This document shows positions 1 to 7,521 of a DNA stretch of 14,415 nucleotides, in pieces. Location of the stretch: the NCBI GenBank assembly GCA_016744555.1, contig JADGED010000045.1, positions 1-14,415 on the forward strand, given 5' to 3'. Source of the stretch: Desulfuromonadaceae bacterium. GTDB taxonomy: Bacteria > Desulfobacterota > Desulfuromonadia > Desulfuromonadales > Geopsychrobacteraceae. Below the pieces are notes generated by a model that did no database searches, had not been told where the DNA came from, and saw nothing but the letters and a program-made list of their open reading frames with translations. The stretch's first letter is position 1; every line of letters starts with the position of its first letter. A program made the translations under genes and the position numbers.

Positions 1-962
1 CCATCTTCCTCAACCACACCAACATCAGTCTCGGCAGTTTCAACGGTTTCCCCTTGTCGCGAAAAGGCGCCTGGTTGAGAAACGTTTGTCGTTTCATTAA
101 TAACCAAACTTAGATTACCGTGCGAAACAGCTACAGTAGAAATTCTTACCCCTTCTCCCATGACAATAGTTCCGGTTTTTTCATTCACCACAATTCGAGC
201 GAGCGTATCGGGCACAACCGTTAAATGTTCAAGTTCAGAGACAAATTCTACAACTTTCTCTTTATAAGAATCAGGTACCACTACTTCCATTTGCCCTGCA
301 TCTAATGACCGAGCGATATGACTACCAAAATGTTTATTCACAGCCTTACTCATTCTGGTAATGGTTGTAAAATCAGAATCATGTAATCGATACTTTAATT
401 CTCCCTGAGTACCAAATGCAAACGGCACCTCGCGCTCAATCAGTGCACCACCAGGAATTCTGCCTGCGGTGGGATGGTTTTTTTGCACTTTTGCTGACTT
501 ACCACCAAAAGCTAAGGAACCAACAATTAATGACCCTTGTGCTACAGCATAATTCTTGCCATCTGCGGCTTTTAGTGGAGTCATAAGTAAGGTACCACCA
601 GCTAAATTTGCAGCGTCGCCAATAGAAGAGATATCGACATCAATAGTATTTCCAGCACGAGCAAAAGGTGGCAAAACTGCAGTAGCAACAACAGCAGCCA
701 CATTATCAACTTTTACTTCTTCTGGATCTACGGTGACACCGAGGCGCTCCATCATGTTTACTAACGATTGAATTGTAAACTGCGTACCTGAACTATCGCC
801 AGTACCATTAAGTCCGACGACCAAGCCATAGCCAATTAATTGGTTAGAACGTACACCCTCTAATTTTGCCAACTCCTTAATTCTAGAAGCTTCTGCAGTG
901 GCAATAAGTAGAGTACAGCACAGCAATATTAAAATAATTATTTTGGGAGAAGAATTTTTCAT
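1..962 (-). CDS. flgI: Flagellar P-ring protein FlgI (partial, C-terminus beyond window)
   Basis: FlgI forms the P ring, the periplasmic bushing around the rod in the peptidoglycan layer of Gram-negative flagella. Reading back from the ATG at 960-962 gives about 320 codons with no stop before the window edge. The family is usually about 365-370 residues, so roughly 45 C-terminal residues are missing. The N-terminus is a Sec signal peptide: a lysine, a run of I/L residues, then a likely cleavage site after AEA near residue 25. The mature protein begins with family hallmarks: RIKELAKLEGVRSNQLIGYG, then GLVVGLNGTGD. DNVAAVVATAVLPPFARAG and a GGTLLMTPLK stretch follow. A GGAG Shine-Dalgarno lies 7 bases before the start. 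It follows flgH by 33 bases, and FlgA (encoded upstream) is its known assembly chaperone. Assignment is essentially certain. Confidence 0.97.
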   Translation of the reverse strand, partial: MKNSSPKIIILILLCCTLLIATAEASRIKELAKLEGVRSNQLIGYGLVVGLNGTGDSSGTQFTIQSLVNMMERLGVTVDPEEVKVDNVAAVVATAVLPPFARAGNTIDVDISSIGDAANLAGGTLLMTPLKAADGKNYAVAQGSLIVGSLAFGGKSAKVQKNHPTAGRIPGGALIEREVPFAFGTQGELKYRLHDSDFTTITRMSKAVNKHFGSHIARSLDAGQMEVVVPDSYKEKVVEFVSELEHLTVVPDTLARIVVNEKTGTIVMGEGVRISTVAVSHGNLSLVINETTNVSQPGAFSRQGETVETAETDVGVVEED

Positions 963-995
963 TCCGTCACTCCATCTTCATGGGTCGCAGACATC

Positions 996-1688
996 TTAAA
1001 ATGGCCACACTGAATCTAGTCCACGTACCAGCCAACCTTGCTGCTGTTTATCACTAATTACCCCTTCACCAACATAGGCAATTCTAGCATTTAATATATT
1101 TTGTGAATCAACAATATTACCGGGAGAGACGTCTGCCTGACGGATAATTCCACTTAATTTAACAATTTGCATTTCATCATTTACGGTAACCGTCTTTGCC
1201 CCTTCTATCCGGAAATTACCATTGGGTAAAACTTCAATAATTTGCGTGGTTAACGTTGCGGTCAGGTCTTCACTGCGTGCAGTTGATCCAGTTCCAGTAA
1301 ATTCATTTGTAGTTGAAGCATTAACCATAGCGGCGTTGTTAATCGCACTATTTCCAATTGAACCAATATATTTTTCTAAACCAAACAGATTATTGATTCC
1401 GGCATTCATACTACTGGTACGATCTGTAGCTGTGGACGCCTTTTTACTGGCACTTGCTTTCTCAACGATTAATACGGTTATGATATCGCCAACGGTTCGA
1501 CCTTTCATATCTGAAAACATTCCGCTACGCCCTTCTGTCCACAAAGATCCAGCCGTTTGTGGTGGAGCAGGCTCATGGACAATTGGGACAATAGGTTCAA
1601 CTTTTTCGATATCAACCCGTGACCTTGGCCCTGCGCAACCGCTTAAAAGCACAACTAAAACAATCGTTGTCATCAATAATTTTGTCAT
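996..1688 (-). CDS. flgH: Flagellar L-ring lipoprotein FlgH
   Basis: FlgH forms the L ring in the outer membrane through which the rod passes. The 230-residue length is normal for the family. The N-terminus is a lipoprotein signal peptide with lipobox LLSGC, so Cys18 is the expected lipidated residue. The residue after it is Ala, not Asp, consistent with outer-membrane sorting. The family core is visible: SLWTEGRSGMFSDMKGRTVGD near residues 48-68, then ITVLIVEKASASKKAST. The C-terminal half contains EVLPNGNFRIEGAKTVTVN, GIIRQADVSPGNIV and a final part ending in VWPF. The ATG lies one base after the flgA stop. A GGAG Shine-Dalgarno sits inside the end of flgA, so translation is probably coupled. 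No anomaly seen. Confidence 0.97.
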   Translation of the reverse strand: MTKLLMTTIVLVVLLSGCAGPRSRVDIEKVEPIVPIVHEPAPPQTAGSLWTEGRSGMFSDMKGRTVGDIITVLIVEKASASKKASTATDRTSSMNAGINNLFGLEKYIGSIGNSAINNAAMVNASTTNEFTGTGSTARSEDLTATLTTQIIEVLPNGNFRIEGAKTVTVNDEMQIVKLSGIIRQADVSPGNIVDSQNILNARIAYVGEGVISDKQQQGWLVRGLDSVWPF

Positions 1689-1689
1689 T

Positions 1690-2409
1690 TTAAAACTCCA
1701 CTTCTACCTGTCCGGGAGCAACAACTCGACAAAGAACTTCTTTGCCGGAGCTGCTATTTATAATTCTAATAGTCTCACCGATACGACCATCTTCTTTTGC
1801 TTCTCCTGCTGCAGTTAACGCTAATCCGCTGCTACGGATATTAATGACTACCCGTTCTCCCCGCTTTATTACTGGCGGAAACTCAATCTGCTTATGCTGT
1901 AATGGTTGCCCTAAACGTACCGAACGCTTAACCCGTCGACCAATAACTTCATCTATAGAAAAAATTGGCGAATCAAAGCGGCTAACATCCTGATATCGCA
2001 ATTCTACATCTTTATCACTGATAATAGTTCCACGGCGTAAATCATCCGCGGCTATAACTATTTCTGCCAACGCCTCTAATTCTACTCGAATAGATTTATT
2101 ACTTTTTATTTGGCCATCAACTCTCGTCATTAATGTCATGCGCCGACTTCCAAGTATTCCTGGCTTAGCCGGAACTACTTGATGGTGAACCTTGCCCGCA
2201 GGAATACGATAAGCTTTAGGTAATTTGATGGATTTGAACCGTAATTCAATATGTGGCAACTGGAACGACTCACTTACCAAATATTTATCCAAGATCTGTC
2301 GCATTTCCGCTTGATCAATCAACTTAGTTTTTGCACCTGCAGGCGGAGTTGCCCCGTAAGCAAAAAATGGCGTTAATAAAACCAGCAGTAAATAAAACAG
2401 ATATTTCAT
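1690..2409 (-). CDS. flgA: Flagellar P-ring assembly chaperone FlgA
   Basis: FlgA is a periplasmic chaperone that helps FlgI subunits assemble into the P ring. The 239-residue product starts with a Sec signal peptide of about 20 residues, a hydrophobic run ending AYGA before TPPAG. A SAF-like domain begins near residue 114, with the typical pattern of a hydrophobic strand, then AADDLRRGTIISDKDVELR, and IGRRVKRSVRLGQPL around 146-160. The C-terminal part holds the usual RGERVVINIRSSGLALTAAG stretch, then GRIGETIRIIN and a VAPGQVEVEF end. An AGGGA Shine-Dalgarno precedes the ATG, which follows flgG by 17 bases. Its place just before flgH and flgI fits the role. The middle region is poorly conserved across the family, so the domains and the context carry the call. 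Confidence 0.95.
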   Translation of the reverse strand: MKYLFYLLLVLLTPFFAYGATPPAGAKTKLIDQAEMRQILDKYLVSESFQLPHIELRFKSIKLPKAYRIPAGKVHHQVVPAKPGILGSRRMTLMTRVDGQIKSNKSIRVELEALAEIVIAADDLRRGTIISDKDVELRYQDVSRFDSPIFSIDEVIGRRVKRSVRLGQPLQHKQIEFPPVIKRGERVVINIRSSGLALTAAGEAKEDGRIGETIRIINSSSGKEVLCRVVAPGQVEVEF

Positions 2410-2426
2410 CGAGATCCCTTTATAGT

Positions 2427-3212
2427 CTAACGAACTAGGCCACTGGTCATTTGTAGCATTTCATCTGCCGTTGTTATCGTCTTAGAATTAACCTCATAGG
2501 CACGTTGCCCGGCGATCATATTGACCATTTCTTCCATTATATTAACGTTGGAACCTTCCAGAAAACCTTGCGATAAGCTACCAAAACCATCTTCCCCAGC
2601 TGTCCCAGCGATAGGTGATCCAGTGGTAGGAGTTTCGGCATAAAGGTTACGCCCTAAACTACTTAATCCTGCGGGGTTACCAAAGCGTACCAATTCTAGA
2701 GTACCGATTAAAGATGAAGTACTTGCACCATCCAACAAAACATCAACAGTACCAGAACTACCTATGGCGACCGATGTTGCCCCCTCAGGGATAACAACCT
2801 CTGGAACGATAGGGTAACCATCTGATGTAACTAAACGGCCATCACTATCTTTTTTCAATGCTCCAGCCCGAGTGTAAGCTTCACTTCCATCTGGCAAAGT
2901 TACTTGAAAAAAGCCTGGCCCTTCGATAGCCACATCCAATTCATTTTCGGTAGCCTGAAAATCGCCAGTAGTAAAAACCTTTTGCACTGCTGCAACCCTA
3001 GAACCAAGACCAACCTGAACTCCAGTGGGCACTTCAGCCCCATCTCCACCAGTTCCTGCAGCTCTAGCCGTTTGATAAAGAATATCTTGAAAATCTGCAC
3101 GACTGCGCTTAAAGCCAGTACTATTAACGTTAGCCAAGTTATTGGCAATTACGTCCATATTGACCTGTTGTGACTGCATGCCACTTGCTGCGGTCCATAG
3201 TGCTCTGATCAT
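2427..3212 (-). CDS. flgG: Flagellar distal rod protein FlgG
   Basis: FlgG builds the distal rod, the driveshaft that crosses the P and L rings. At 261 residues it has the standard family length. The N-terminal D0/D1 signature is textbook: MIRALWTAASGMQSQQVNMD, followed by VIANNLANVNSTGFKRSRADF. Mid-protein it has IEGPGFFQVTLPDGSEAYTR and a DGRLVTSDGYPI turn. The C-terminal helix pairs with the N-terminus and contains SNVNIMEEMVNMIAGQRAYE, ending TTADEMLQMTSGLVR. It has no cleaved signal peptide, as expected for a substrate of the flagellar type III exporter. The AAGGAG Shine-Dalgarno, 6 bases before the ATG, is close to ideal. It follows flgF by 42 bases. Confidence 0.98.
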   Translation of the reverse strand: MIRALWTAASGMQSQQVNMDVIANNLANVNSTGFKRSRADFQDILYQTARAAGTGGDGAEVPTGVQVGLGSRVAAVQKVFTTGDFQATENELDVAIEGPGFFQVTLPDGSEAYTRAGALKKDSDGRLVTSDGYPIVPEVVIPEGATSVAIGSSGTVDVLLDGASTSSLIGTLELVRFGNPAGLSSLGRNLYAETPTTGSPIAGTAGEDGFGSLSQGFLEGSNVNIMEEMVNMIAGQRAYEVNSKTITTADEMLQMTSGLVR

Positions 3213-3254
3213 ATTTAACTCCTTCTATTCCTAATTTATTGAGCTTAAACCTAA

Positions 3255-3983
3255 TTATTGAATCAATCCCAATTGCGCACCTTTTTCATCCATAGAACTA
3301 TAAATTTTTAATGCCTTTTGAGTTGCTTCAAATGCCCGTAGGTTTACAGTCATCCTAGTCATACTTTTCATCATGTCGATATTTGCAAGTTCCAAGTTTT
3401 TCTGTGCTATAGATGGGCTAGGGTGCAATTCAGGTTCGATGCCATCGTTAGGAATAAACATCTCCCCCCTGCTCCGCTCTAGTACCGAAGTATCTTCAAA
3501 TTGATAAACTCCTACTTGAGCAATTTTTTTATAGCCATCCCAAATAGATCCATCTAGAGAGATGGTGACATCTGAATGAGGTAAGGTAATCTCACCACTT
3601 TCTGCCGACATTACTGGAAAACCGTTGGTGTCAATTAACCGACCTTCACCATCAAGCTCAAAATTGCCTTTACGTGAATAACCAAAAGTTCCATCAGGTT
3701 TTTGAATTTGAAAAAAACCCTTACCATTAATAGCAAGATCAAGCGGGTCGCCACTGTGCTCTAAATGGCCAGTGCTAAAATCGGTTTTTGGTTGGCTTAA
3801 GCGGGTAAAATTGGTTCCCTTAGTCGCCATACCTGACTTAGCTTCGCCCAAAACCGCCTCAAACGACATCATCTCTTTTTTATAACCAGGAGTTTTAGCT
3901 GCGGCAAGATGCTCGGCGATGTTTTCCAACATCTGCATCCTTGCTGTCGCTCCTGAGATTGCGCCGTATTTTCCGCTGCCCAT
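3255..3983 (-). CDS. flgF: Flagellar rod protein FlgF
   Basis: FlgF is a rod protein of the flagellar basal body, related to FlgG and exported by the type III apparatus. The 242-residue product has the rod-family layout: an N-terminal helix with SGATARMQMLENIAEHLA and TPGYKKEMMSFE, then a central DPLDLAINGKGFFQIQKPDG and YSRKGNFELDGEGRLIDTNG. The C-terminal helix contains NLELANIDMMKSMTRMTVNL, then RAFEATQKALKIY. The usual NNLAN of this family is replaced by EHLAA, a mild divergence that fits FlgF more than FlgG. A GGAG Shine-Dalgarno lies 7 bases before the ATG. It is the first gene after the 108-base gap at 3984-4091, where a possible FliA-type promoter is seen, so it may head a flgFGAHI sub-operon. 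Confidence 0.93.
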   Translation of the reverse strand: MGSGKYGAISGATARMQMLENIAEHLAAAKTPGYKKEMMSFEAVLGEAKSGMATKGTNFTRLSQPKTDFSTGHLEHSGDPLDLAINGKGFFQIQKPDGTFGYSRKGNFELDGEGRLIDTNGFPVMSAESGEITLPHSDVTISLDGSIWDGYKKIAQVGVYQFEDTSVLERSRGEMFIPNDGIEPELHPSPSIAQKNLELANIDMMKSMTRMTVNLRAFEATQKALKIYSSMDEKGAQLGLIQ

Positions 3984-4014
3984 ATCGATTCTCCAATACT
4001 AATCCGATGCCCTC

Positions 4015-4042
4015 TTCTCGACTTAATGCAGTTAAATCTTTA
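4015..4042 (-). promoter_or_regulatory. Candidate FliA (sigma-28) promoter upstream of flgF
   Basis: In the gap before flgF the minus strand reads TAAAGATT (4035-4042), a 12-base spacer, then GTCGAGAA (4015-4022). The enteric FliA consensus is TAAAGTTT, an 11-base spacer, then GCCGATAA. The -35 element matches 7 of 8 positions and the -10 element 6 of 8; the spacer is one base longer than ideal. Transcription would start near 4008, about 25 bases before the flgF ATG, leaving room for the Shine-Dalgarno. This is a by-eye match, and the location, the second gene downstream of fliA itself, raises its plausibility. A TTGACA at 4047-4052 has no good sigma-70 -10 partner. Confidence 0.35.
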
Positions 4043-4044
4043 AC
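4031..4044. repeat. 14-base palindrome overlapping the candidate -35 element
   Basis: The plus strand reads GTTAAATCTTTAAC: two perfect 6-base arms, GTTAAA and TTTAAC, around a 2-base centre. It covers the TAAAGATT element of the possible sigma-28 promoter before flgF. It could be a protein-binding site, but an AT-rich palindrome of this size can arise by chance. It has no following T-run, so it is not a terminator. Confidence 0.4.
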
Positions 4045-4091
4045 TGTGTCAAGAGATTGACAAACCGCCAGTAATTTCTCTTATTATTTTA

Positions 4092-4478
4092 TTATTGCTT
4101 TAATCGTGCCAACTGCAGCAATTGTTCTACCTCGGCCGGAGCCATTTGCAATGCAGCTGCGATTCCTTGAGCATCAACACCTTGATTAGCAAGGGATGCG
4201 ACATAACGGTATTTTTCTGCGCTATTACTGGGGGGAGTTACGGGATTCTGGCCTTGCTCAACCTGATTAAGACTTGCCGAAAAGCTTGGTTTTGGTTGCG
4301 CTTCAACTTCTGGCTGGCGTGCTAGTTTCGGGGTTACAACTTTTTGTGCTAAGAGCTGCTGTAACTTAGCGATCTCCGCACCCATTTTTTTATTTAGACG
4401 TAGTTGCCACAAACTTAACAGCAGGGCAAGAAAAGCAATAACAGCGACTACCAATAAAGGCAAATCTAAAGCAAACAT
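4092..4478 (-). CDS. Small single-pass membrane protein downstream of fliA, SwrB-like in layout
   Basis: The 128-residue product has no function I recognise from sequence alone. It has one N-terminal transmembrane helix (about residues 6-26, LPLLVVAVIAFLALLLSLW), then a basic, heptad-like helix (about 29-46). A Q/P/S-rich linker (47-87) follows, then a compact helical tail (88-126, containing YRYVASLANQGVDAQGIAAAL), which looks like a small helix-turn-helix-type fold. The layout suggests a protein anchored in the inner membrane with its tail in the cytoplasm. I place the start at the ATG at 4476-4478, three bases after the fliA stop at 4482-4484. A TTG directly before it would add one residue. 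The Shine-Dalgarno is poor, so coupling to fliA is likely. In Bacillus subtilis the gene after sigD is swrB, a single-pass protein that promotes flagellar export; position and architecture match, but homology is inferred. DUF2802-like proteins are another possibility. Confidence 0.8.
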   Translation of the reverse strand: MFALDLPLLVVAVIAFLALLLSLWQLRLNKKMGAEIAKLQQLLAQKVVTPKLARQPEVEAQPKPSFSASLNQVEQGQNPVTPPSNSAEKYRYVASLANQGVDAQGIAAALQMAPAEVEQLLQLARLKQ

Positions 4479-4481
4479 CAA

Positions 4482-5237
4482 CTAGCTCGCGGGGTGCAAA
4501 GCATTTAGACTATGCCGCATTTTAGTTTTCAATTTTCCCAAAGCCTGGCTGTGAAGTTGCGAAATTCGCCCTTCTGACAGTTCCAGCACCTCAGAGATCT
4601 CTTTTTGCGATAGCTCTTCGTAGTAGATCAAAGCAACCACCAGACGCTCTTTTTCTGACAACTGCTCCAAGTAGCCAGCTAACTCACCAGTTAATTCATT
4701 AGCTTCCATCCGCTCCTGTACACTGACTTGCTTGCTATCTTCAAGATTGTCAATAAAGGTTTTACCAGACGTATCTCCGTCCATACTTTCATCTAAGCTG
4801 ACGTAACCAAGTTGACTAACTTGTAGCTGTAGCTCACGAAAATCATCTAAACTCATTTCCAAAGCTTCAGCTAATTCTGGATCCTCAGGTATGCGCCCCA
4901 AACGCTTACTCAAATTATCGGTGGCCTTAGCAAGACGGGACTGTTTTTCCCGTAATGTTCGCGAGAACCAATCCATCCGCCGAACTTCATCAAAGACTGC
5001 GCCACGAATTCTGCGCTCGGCAAAAGTCTTGAACAAAACTCCTCGACGAGGATCAAAACGGTTGGAGGCATCCATAAGCCCCATCAAAGCAGCACTACGA
5101 ATATCATCACGATTTACAAATTGCGGTACTTGAGTCATCATCCGATCGACAAGGAAATCGACCAGCGACAAATGTGACTCAACCATTTTCTCTCGCTCCG
5201 CTGCTCCTGGCGGACCGTAACCATTACTGAATGTCAT
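4482..5237 (-). CDS. fliA: RNA polymerase sigma factor FliA (sigma-28) for flagellar genes
   Basis: FliA directs RNA polymerase to late flagellar and chemotaxis promoters. In most flagellated bacteria it is held inactive by FlgM until the hook is finished; no flgM lies in this window. The 251-residue length is normal. Region 2 spans about residues 18-90, with DDIRSAALMGLMDASNRFDP, FAERRIRGAVFDEVRRMDW and the FSRTLREKQ stretch that marks the FliA/SigD group. Region 3 follows at about 95-150 (KRLGRIPEDPELAEAL), and region 4 at about 180-245 ends in the -35-binding helix-turn-helix LSQKEISEVLELSEGRISQL. The ATG overlaps the flhG stop (TGATG), with a GGAGG Shine-Dalgarno 7 bases upstream. Co-transcription with the export and placement genes puts its synthesis in the early or middle flagellar program. 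Confidence 0.98.
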   Translation of the reverse strand: MTFSNGYGPPGAAEREKMVESHLSLVDFLVDRMMTQVPQFVNRDDIRSAALMGLMDASNRFDPRRGVLFKTFAERRIRGAVFDEVRRMDWFSRTLREKQSRLAKATDNLSKRLGRIPEDPELAEALEMSLDDFRELQLQVSQLGYVSLDESMDGDTSGKTFIDNLEDSKQVSVQERMEANELTGELAGYLEQLSEKERLVVALIYYEELSQKEISEVLELSEGRISQLHSQALGKLKTKMRHSLNALHPAS

Positions 5238-6136
5238 CAGCTCGCCTCCGTATCAACTCCGAGAAACTGCTTCCAGAAAAACTGTAACGTTCCCTGCGCC
5301 TGGGTATCAGCTGGAGCATGGATTAAATTATCGGCCAACGATTGAAATGCCTTAGCAACCTTATGATCTGGATATAGATCGACCATAACTCGTTGCTGCC
5401 GTACCGATTCATGCATTTTTCGATCAAACGGAATGCAGCCAAGGTAATCGAGAAAGATATCGAGATAACGTCCAGAAACCATGGTCAACTTTTCAAACAC
5501 ATCAAGGCCTTCATCGGCTCCACGGACTGAATTGACCGCTAACAAAAACTTTTTTTGATGGTATTGCGTCGATAGCAATTTCATCAATGCGTAAGCATCA
5601 GTAATTGCCGTTGGTTCTGGCGTAGTAACAACAAGAATATCCTGAGCTGCTACGTTGAAATAGGTGACGTTATCTGAGATACCAGCTTCAGTATCGATCA
5701 AAACCACATCAAAGTGTTCATCAAGGGAATCAAGGGCATCGATCAAACGCATCTTTAATTGACCATCAAGCCTAGTATACTGCTGGACTCCAGACCCGGC
5801 TGGTAGGATTTTAAGGCCAAATGGACCTTCTACCAACACCTCTTCCAAAGTTCTTTCACCACTGAAAAAATGGTTAAGATTGTATGGTGGTGAGAGGCCG
5901 AGAACGACATCGACGTTTGCTAATCCCAAGTCGGCATCGATGATCAAAACTTTCTTCCCTTGTTTCGCTAAAGAGACAGCAATATTAGAAACAACAGCCG
6001 TTTTACCTACCCCGCCCTTACCACTGGTAATCGACAATACCCGTGTTCTTGGCATTTGCAGTTCGCTCGTAGTTTGGTCTAATTGCTCCCGCATATTGCG
6101 CAAGGTGCCGGCTTGATCGGTTGGGCCACTAATCAT
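5237..6136 (-). CDS. flhG: Flagellar number regulator FlhG (FleN/YlxH), MinD-type ATPase
   Basis: FlhG is a membrane-cycling ATPase of the MinD/ParA group that limits flagellar number and stimulates the FlhF GTPase. The 299 residues include a deviant Walker A at 40-46 (KGGVGKT, preceded by SG), the switch stretch IDADLGLANVD at 66-76, and LIDTEAGIS at 146-154. The N-terminal DQAGTLR (residues 7-13) matches the DQAxxLR activator helix by which FlhG stimulates FlhF in characterised systems. The C-terminal end (near LQFFWKQFLG) is a probable amphipathic membrane-targeting helix. Its ATG overlaps the flhF stop by four bases, with GGAGG 8 bases upstream, so the two partners are made together. Orphan MinD proteins are the main alternative; position and the N-terminal motif exclude this. 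Confidence 0.97.
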   Translation of the reverse strand: MISGPTDQAGTLRNMREQLDQTTSELQMPRTRVLSITSGKGGVGKTAVVSNIAVSLAKQGKKVLIIDADLGLANVDVVLGLSPPYNLNHFFSGERTLEEVLVEGPFGLKILPAGSGVQQYTRLDGQLKMRLIDALDSLDEHFDVVLIDTEAGISDNVTYFNVAAQDILVVTTPEPTAITDAYALMKLLSTQYHQKKFLLAVNSVRGADEGLDVFEKLTMVSGRYLDIFLDYLGCIPFDRKMHESVRQQRVMVDLYPDHKVAKAFQSLADNLIHAPADTQAQGTLQFFWKQFLGVDTEAS

Positions 6137-7521
6137 ACTGCCATCCTCCGTTGTTCTTCAATTTTACCCATCACTAATTCAGCTACAATTTTTGGTTCGG
6201 CTCGCAACAAATCTTCAGGAACCTGCTGCCCATTGGTCAAGTATGCCAATGGTAGATTGCTGCGTAACGGCACGTTAATCAAGCTGCCACAACGATCAGT
6301 TTCATCAAGTTTAGTAAAGATCAGCCGAGAAAGTGGCAAAGTACCAAAACATTCTAAGGTTTTTTGTTGGAGGCGTTCTTCTGTTGGTGCCGCCAGCACC
6401 AAGCAATTTTCAATGCCTGAACCTGTACCTAAAAATTGATTTAATTCTTCGATCCGCTGCTGGTCACGAGGGCTGCGTCCAGCAGTATCGATCAAAATTA
6501 AATCTTTATCCTGATGGCGCCGCAGAGCCTCTTGCAGTTGCTCAGGCGAAAGGACAACATCAACTGGCACCCCCATAATTTCACCGTAAACTTTTAGCTG
6601 CTCAACAGCGGCAATACGATAAGTATCAATTGTTACCAACGCTACTCGGGCACCACTTTTAGTAATTGCTTCAGCTGCTAACTTTGCAATTGTAGTGGTT
6701 TTACCAACGCCAGTAGCACCAACTAGTGAAACCCGTTTTTGCGGTTCACCCGGTGACCAGAGAGGACCGGTGGTTTGCACCAAGCCAGCAACTGTATTGG
6801 TTAAAAAGTTACGACATTGCTCCGGTTCCTGACGTTGCCGCTCGCTCATTTGTGGGGCGGCAAAACGGGCGATGGTAGCTGCCGCTTCGCGATCAATCCC
6901 GCGCTCGACCAACAACTCTAACAAATCTTCAAGTGATTGTTCGGCTGCCGTTTTCAATTGCGCAATCGGTGTGGTTGGCTGTACTGGTTGCACTGGAACC
7001 TGAGGCGTTTGAATTTCGGCTACCATCGGTGTGGCAGTGAAGCCAACTTGACCTTCAACCTGAGTGCGAGTCATTTGCTCCATCAACTCTTTTAACTGAT
7101 TTATTTCAGTTTGCAGCTGATTTACATTTTGCGCCTCTAACTGCGAACGAAGTTGCTTAACTTCTTCTTCCAGCGGATTTTGCTGAGGTACTTGTTGCAC
7201 TTGTGGTTTCTGTGCCTTGCCAGCCCACGATAGTGAAACTTGCTCGTCTTCCAAAGTTTCCACCCGACGACCATATGGTGTTGCCACATTTCTACCGATG
7301 GCAGGTTCTGGTTGCCGGGCTGCCTCAGTCTTCTGAAAACCGGTTTTCATCGATGGTGACTCGATTGCGGCCGTCACCTCAATCCTCTGCTTACCAAGGA
7401 CACCCAACCCTTTTTTACCGACTGTTCGGGTCGAAAGAATCAATGCCTCAGAGCCAAGTGTAGCTTTTACTTGTTTGAGAGCTGCGGCCATATTTTCTGC
7501 TTCAAATTTTTTAACTAGCAT
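6133..7521 (-). CDS. flhF: Flagellar placement GTPase FlhF (SRP-type)
   Basis: FlhF is the third SRP-type GTPase, with Ffh and FtsY, and marks where a new flagellum is built, often the cell pole. The 462 residues divide into an N-terminal B domain (1-55, from MLVKKFEAENMAAALKQVK through the GLGVLGKQRIEVT strand), a long Q/P-rich linker (about 56-190) with a predicted coiled coil near 117-150, an N domain (about 193-250), and the G domain. The G domain has P-loop GATGVGKTTT (268-277), DTYR (299-302), DTAGR (345-349), TKLDE (403-407) and GQQVPEDL (431-438). All GTPase motifs are intact. The start overlaps the end of flhA by 11 bases, and a GGTGA lies 6 bases upstream. The linker is the least conserved part of the family. 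Confidence 0.97.
   Translation of the reverse strand: MLVKKFEAENMAAALKQVKATLGSEALILSTRTVGKKGLGVLGKQRIEVTAAIESPSMKTGFQKTEAARQPEPAIGRNVATPYGRRVETLEDEQVSLSWAGKAQKPQVQQVPQQNPLEEEVKQLRSQLEAQNVNQLQTEINQLKELMEQMTRTQVEGQVGFTATPMVAEIQTPQVPVQPVQPTTPIAQLKTAAEQSLEDLLELLVERGIDREAAATIARFAAPQMSERQRQEPEQCRNFLTNTVAGLVQTTGPLWSPGEPQKRVSLVGATGVGKTTTIAKLAAEAITKSGARVALVTIDTYRIAAVEQLKVYGEIMGVPVDVVLSPEQLQEALRRHQDKDLILIDTAGRSPRDQQRIEELNQFLGTGSGIENCLVLAAPTEERLQQKTLECFGTLPLSRLIFTKLDETDRCGSLINVPLRSNLPLAYLTNGQQVPEDLLRAEPKIVAELVMGKIEEQRRMAV

Noticed and set aside
1222..1818. 198-codon open frame on the plus strand, opposite flgH and the end of flgA.
   Set aside because: It is antisense to two well-supported genes, has no recognisable domain, and its composition is what the reverse of the real codons would give.
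2900..3148. 82-codon open frame on the minus strand inside flgG.
   Set aside because: It is a different frame of the flgG sequence with no ribosome site or recognisable content.
3984..4091. A sigma-54 promoter in the gap before flgF (CTGGCGGTTTGTC on the minus strand).
   Set aside because: The GG and GC elements do not have the required 10-base spacing. The other longer gaps also lack a convincing -24/-12 pair.
4482..4484. A TTG start immediately after the fliA stop for the small membrane protein (4479-4481).
   Set aside because: The next codon is ATG, which is the stronger start and changes the protein by only one residue.
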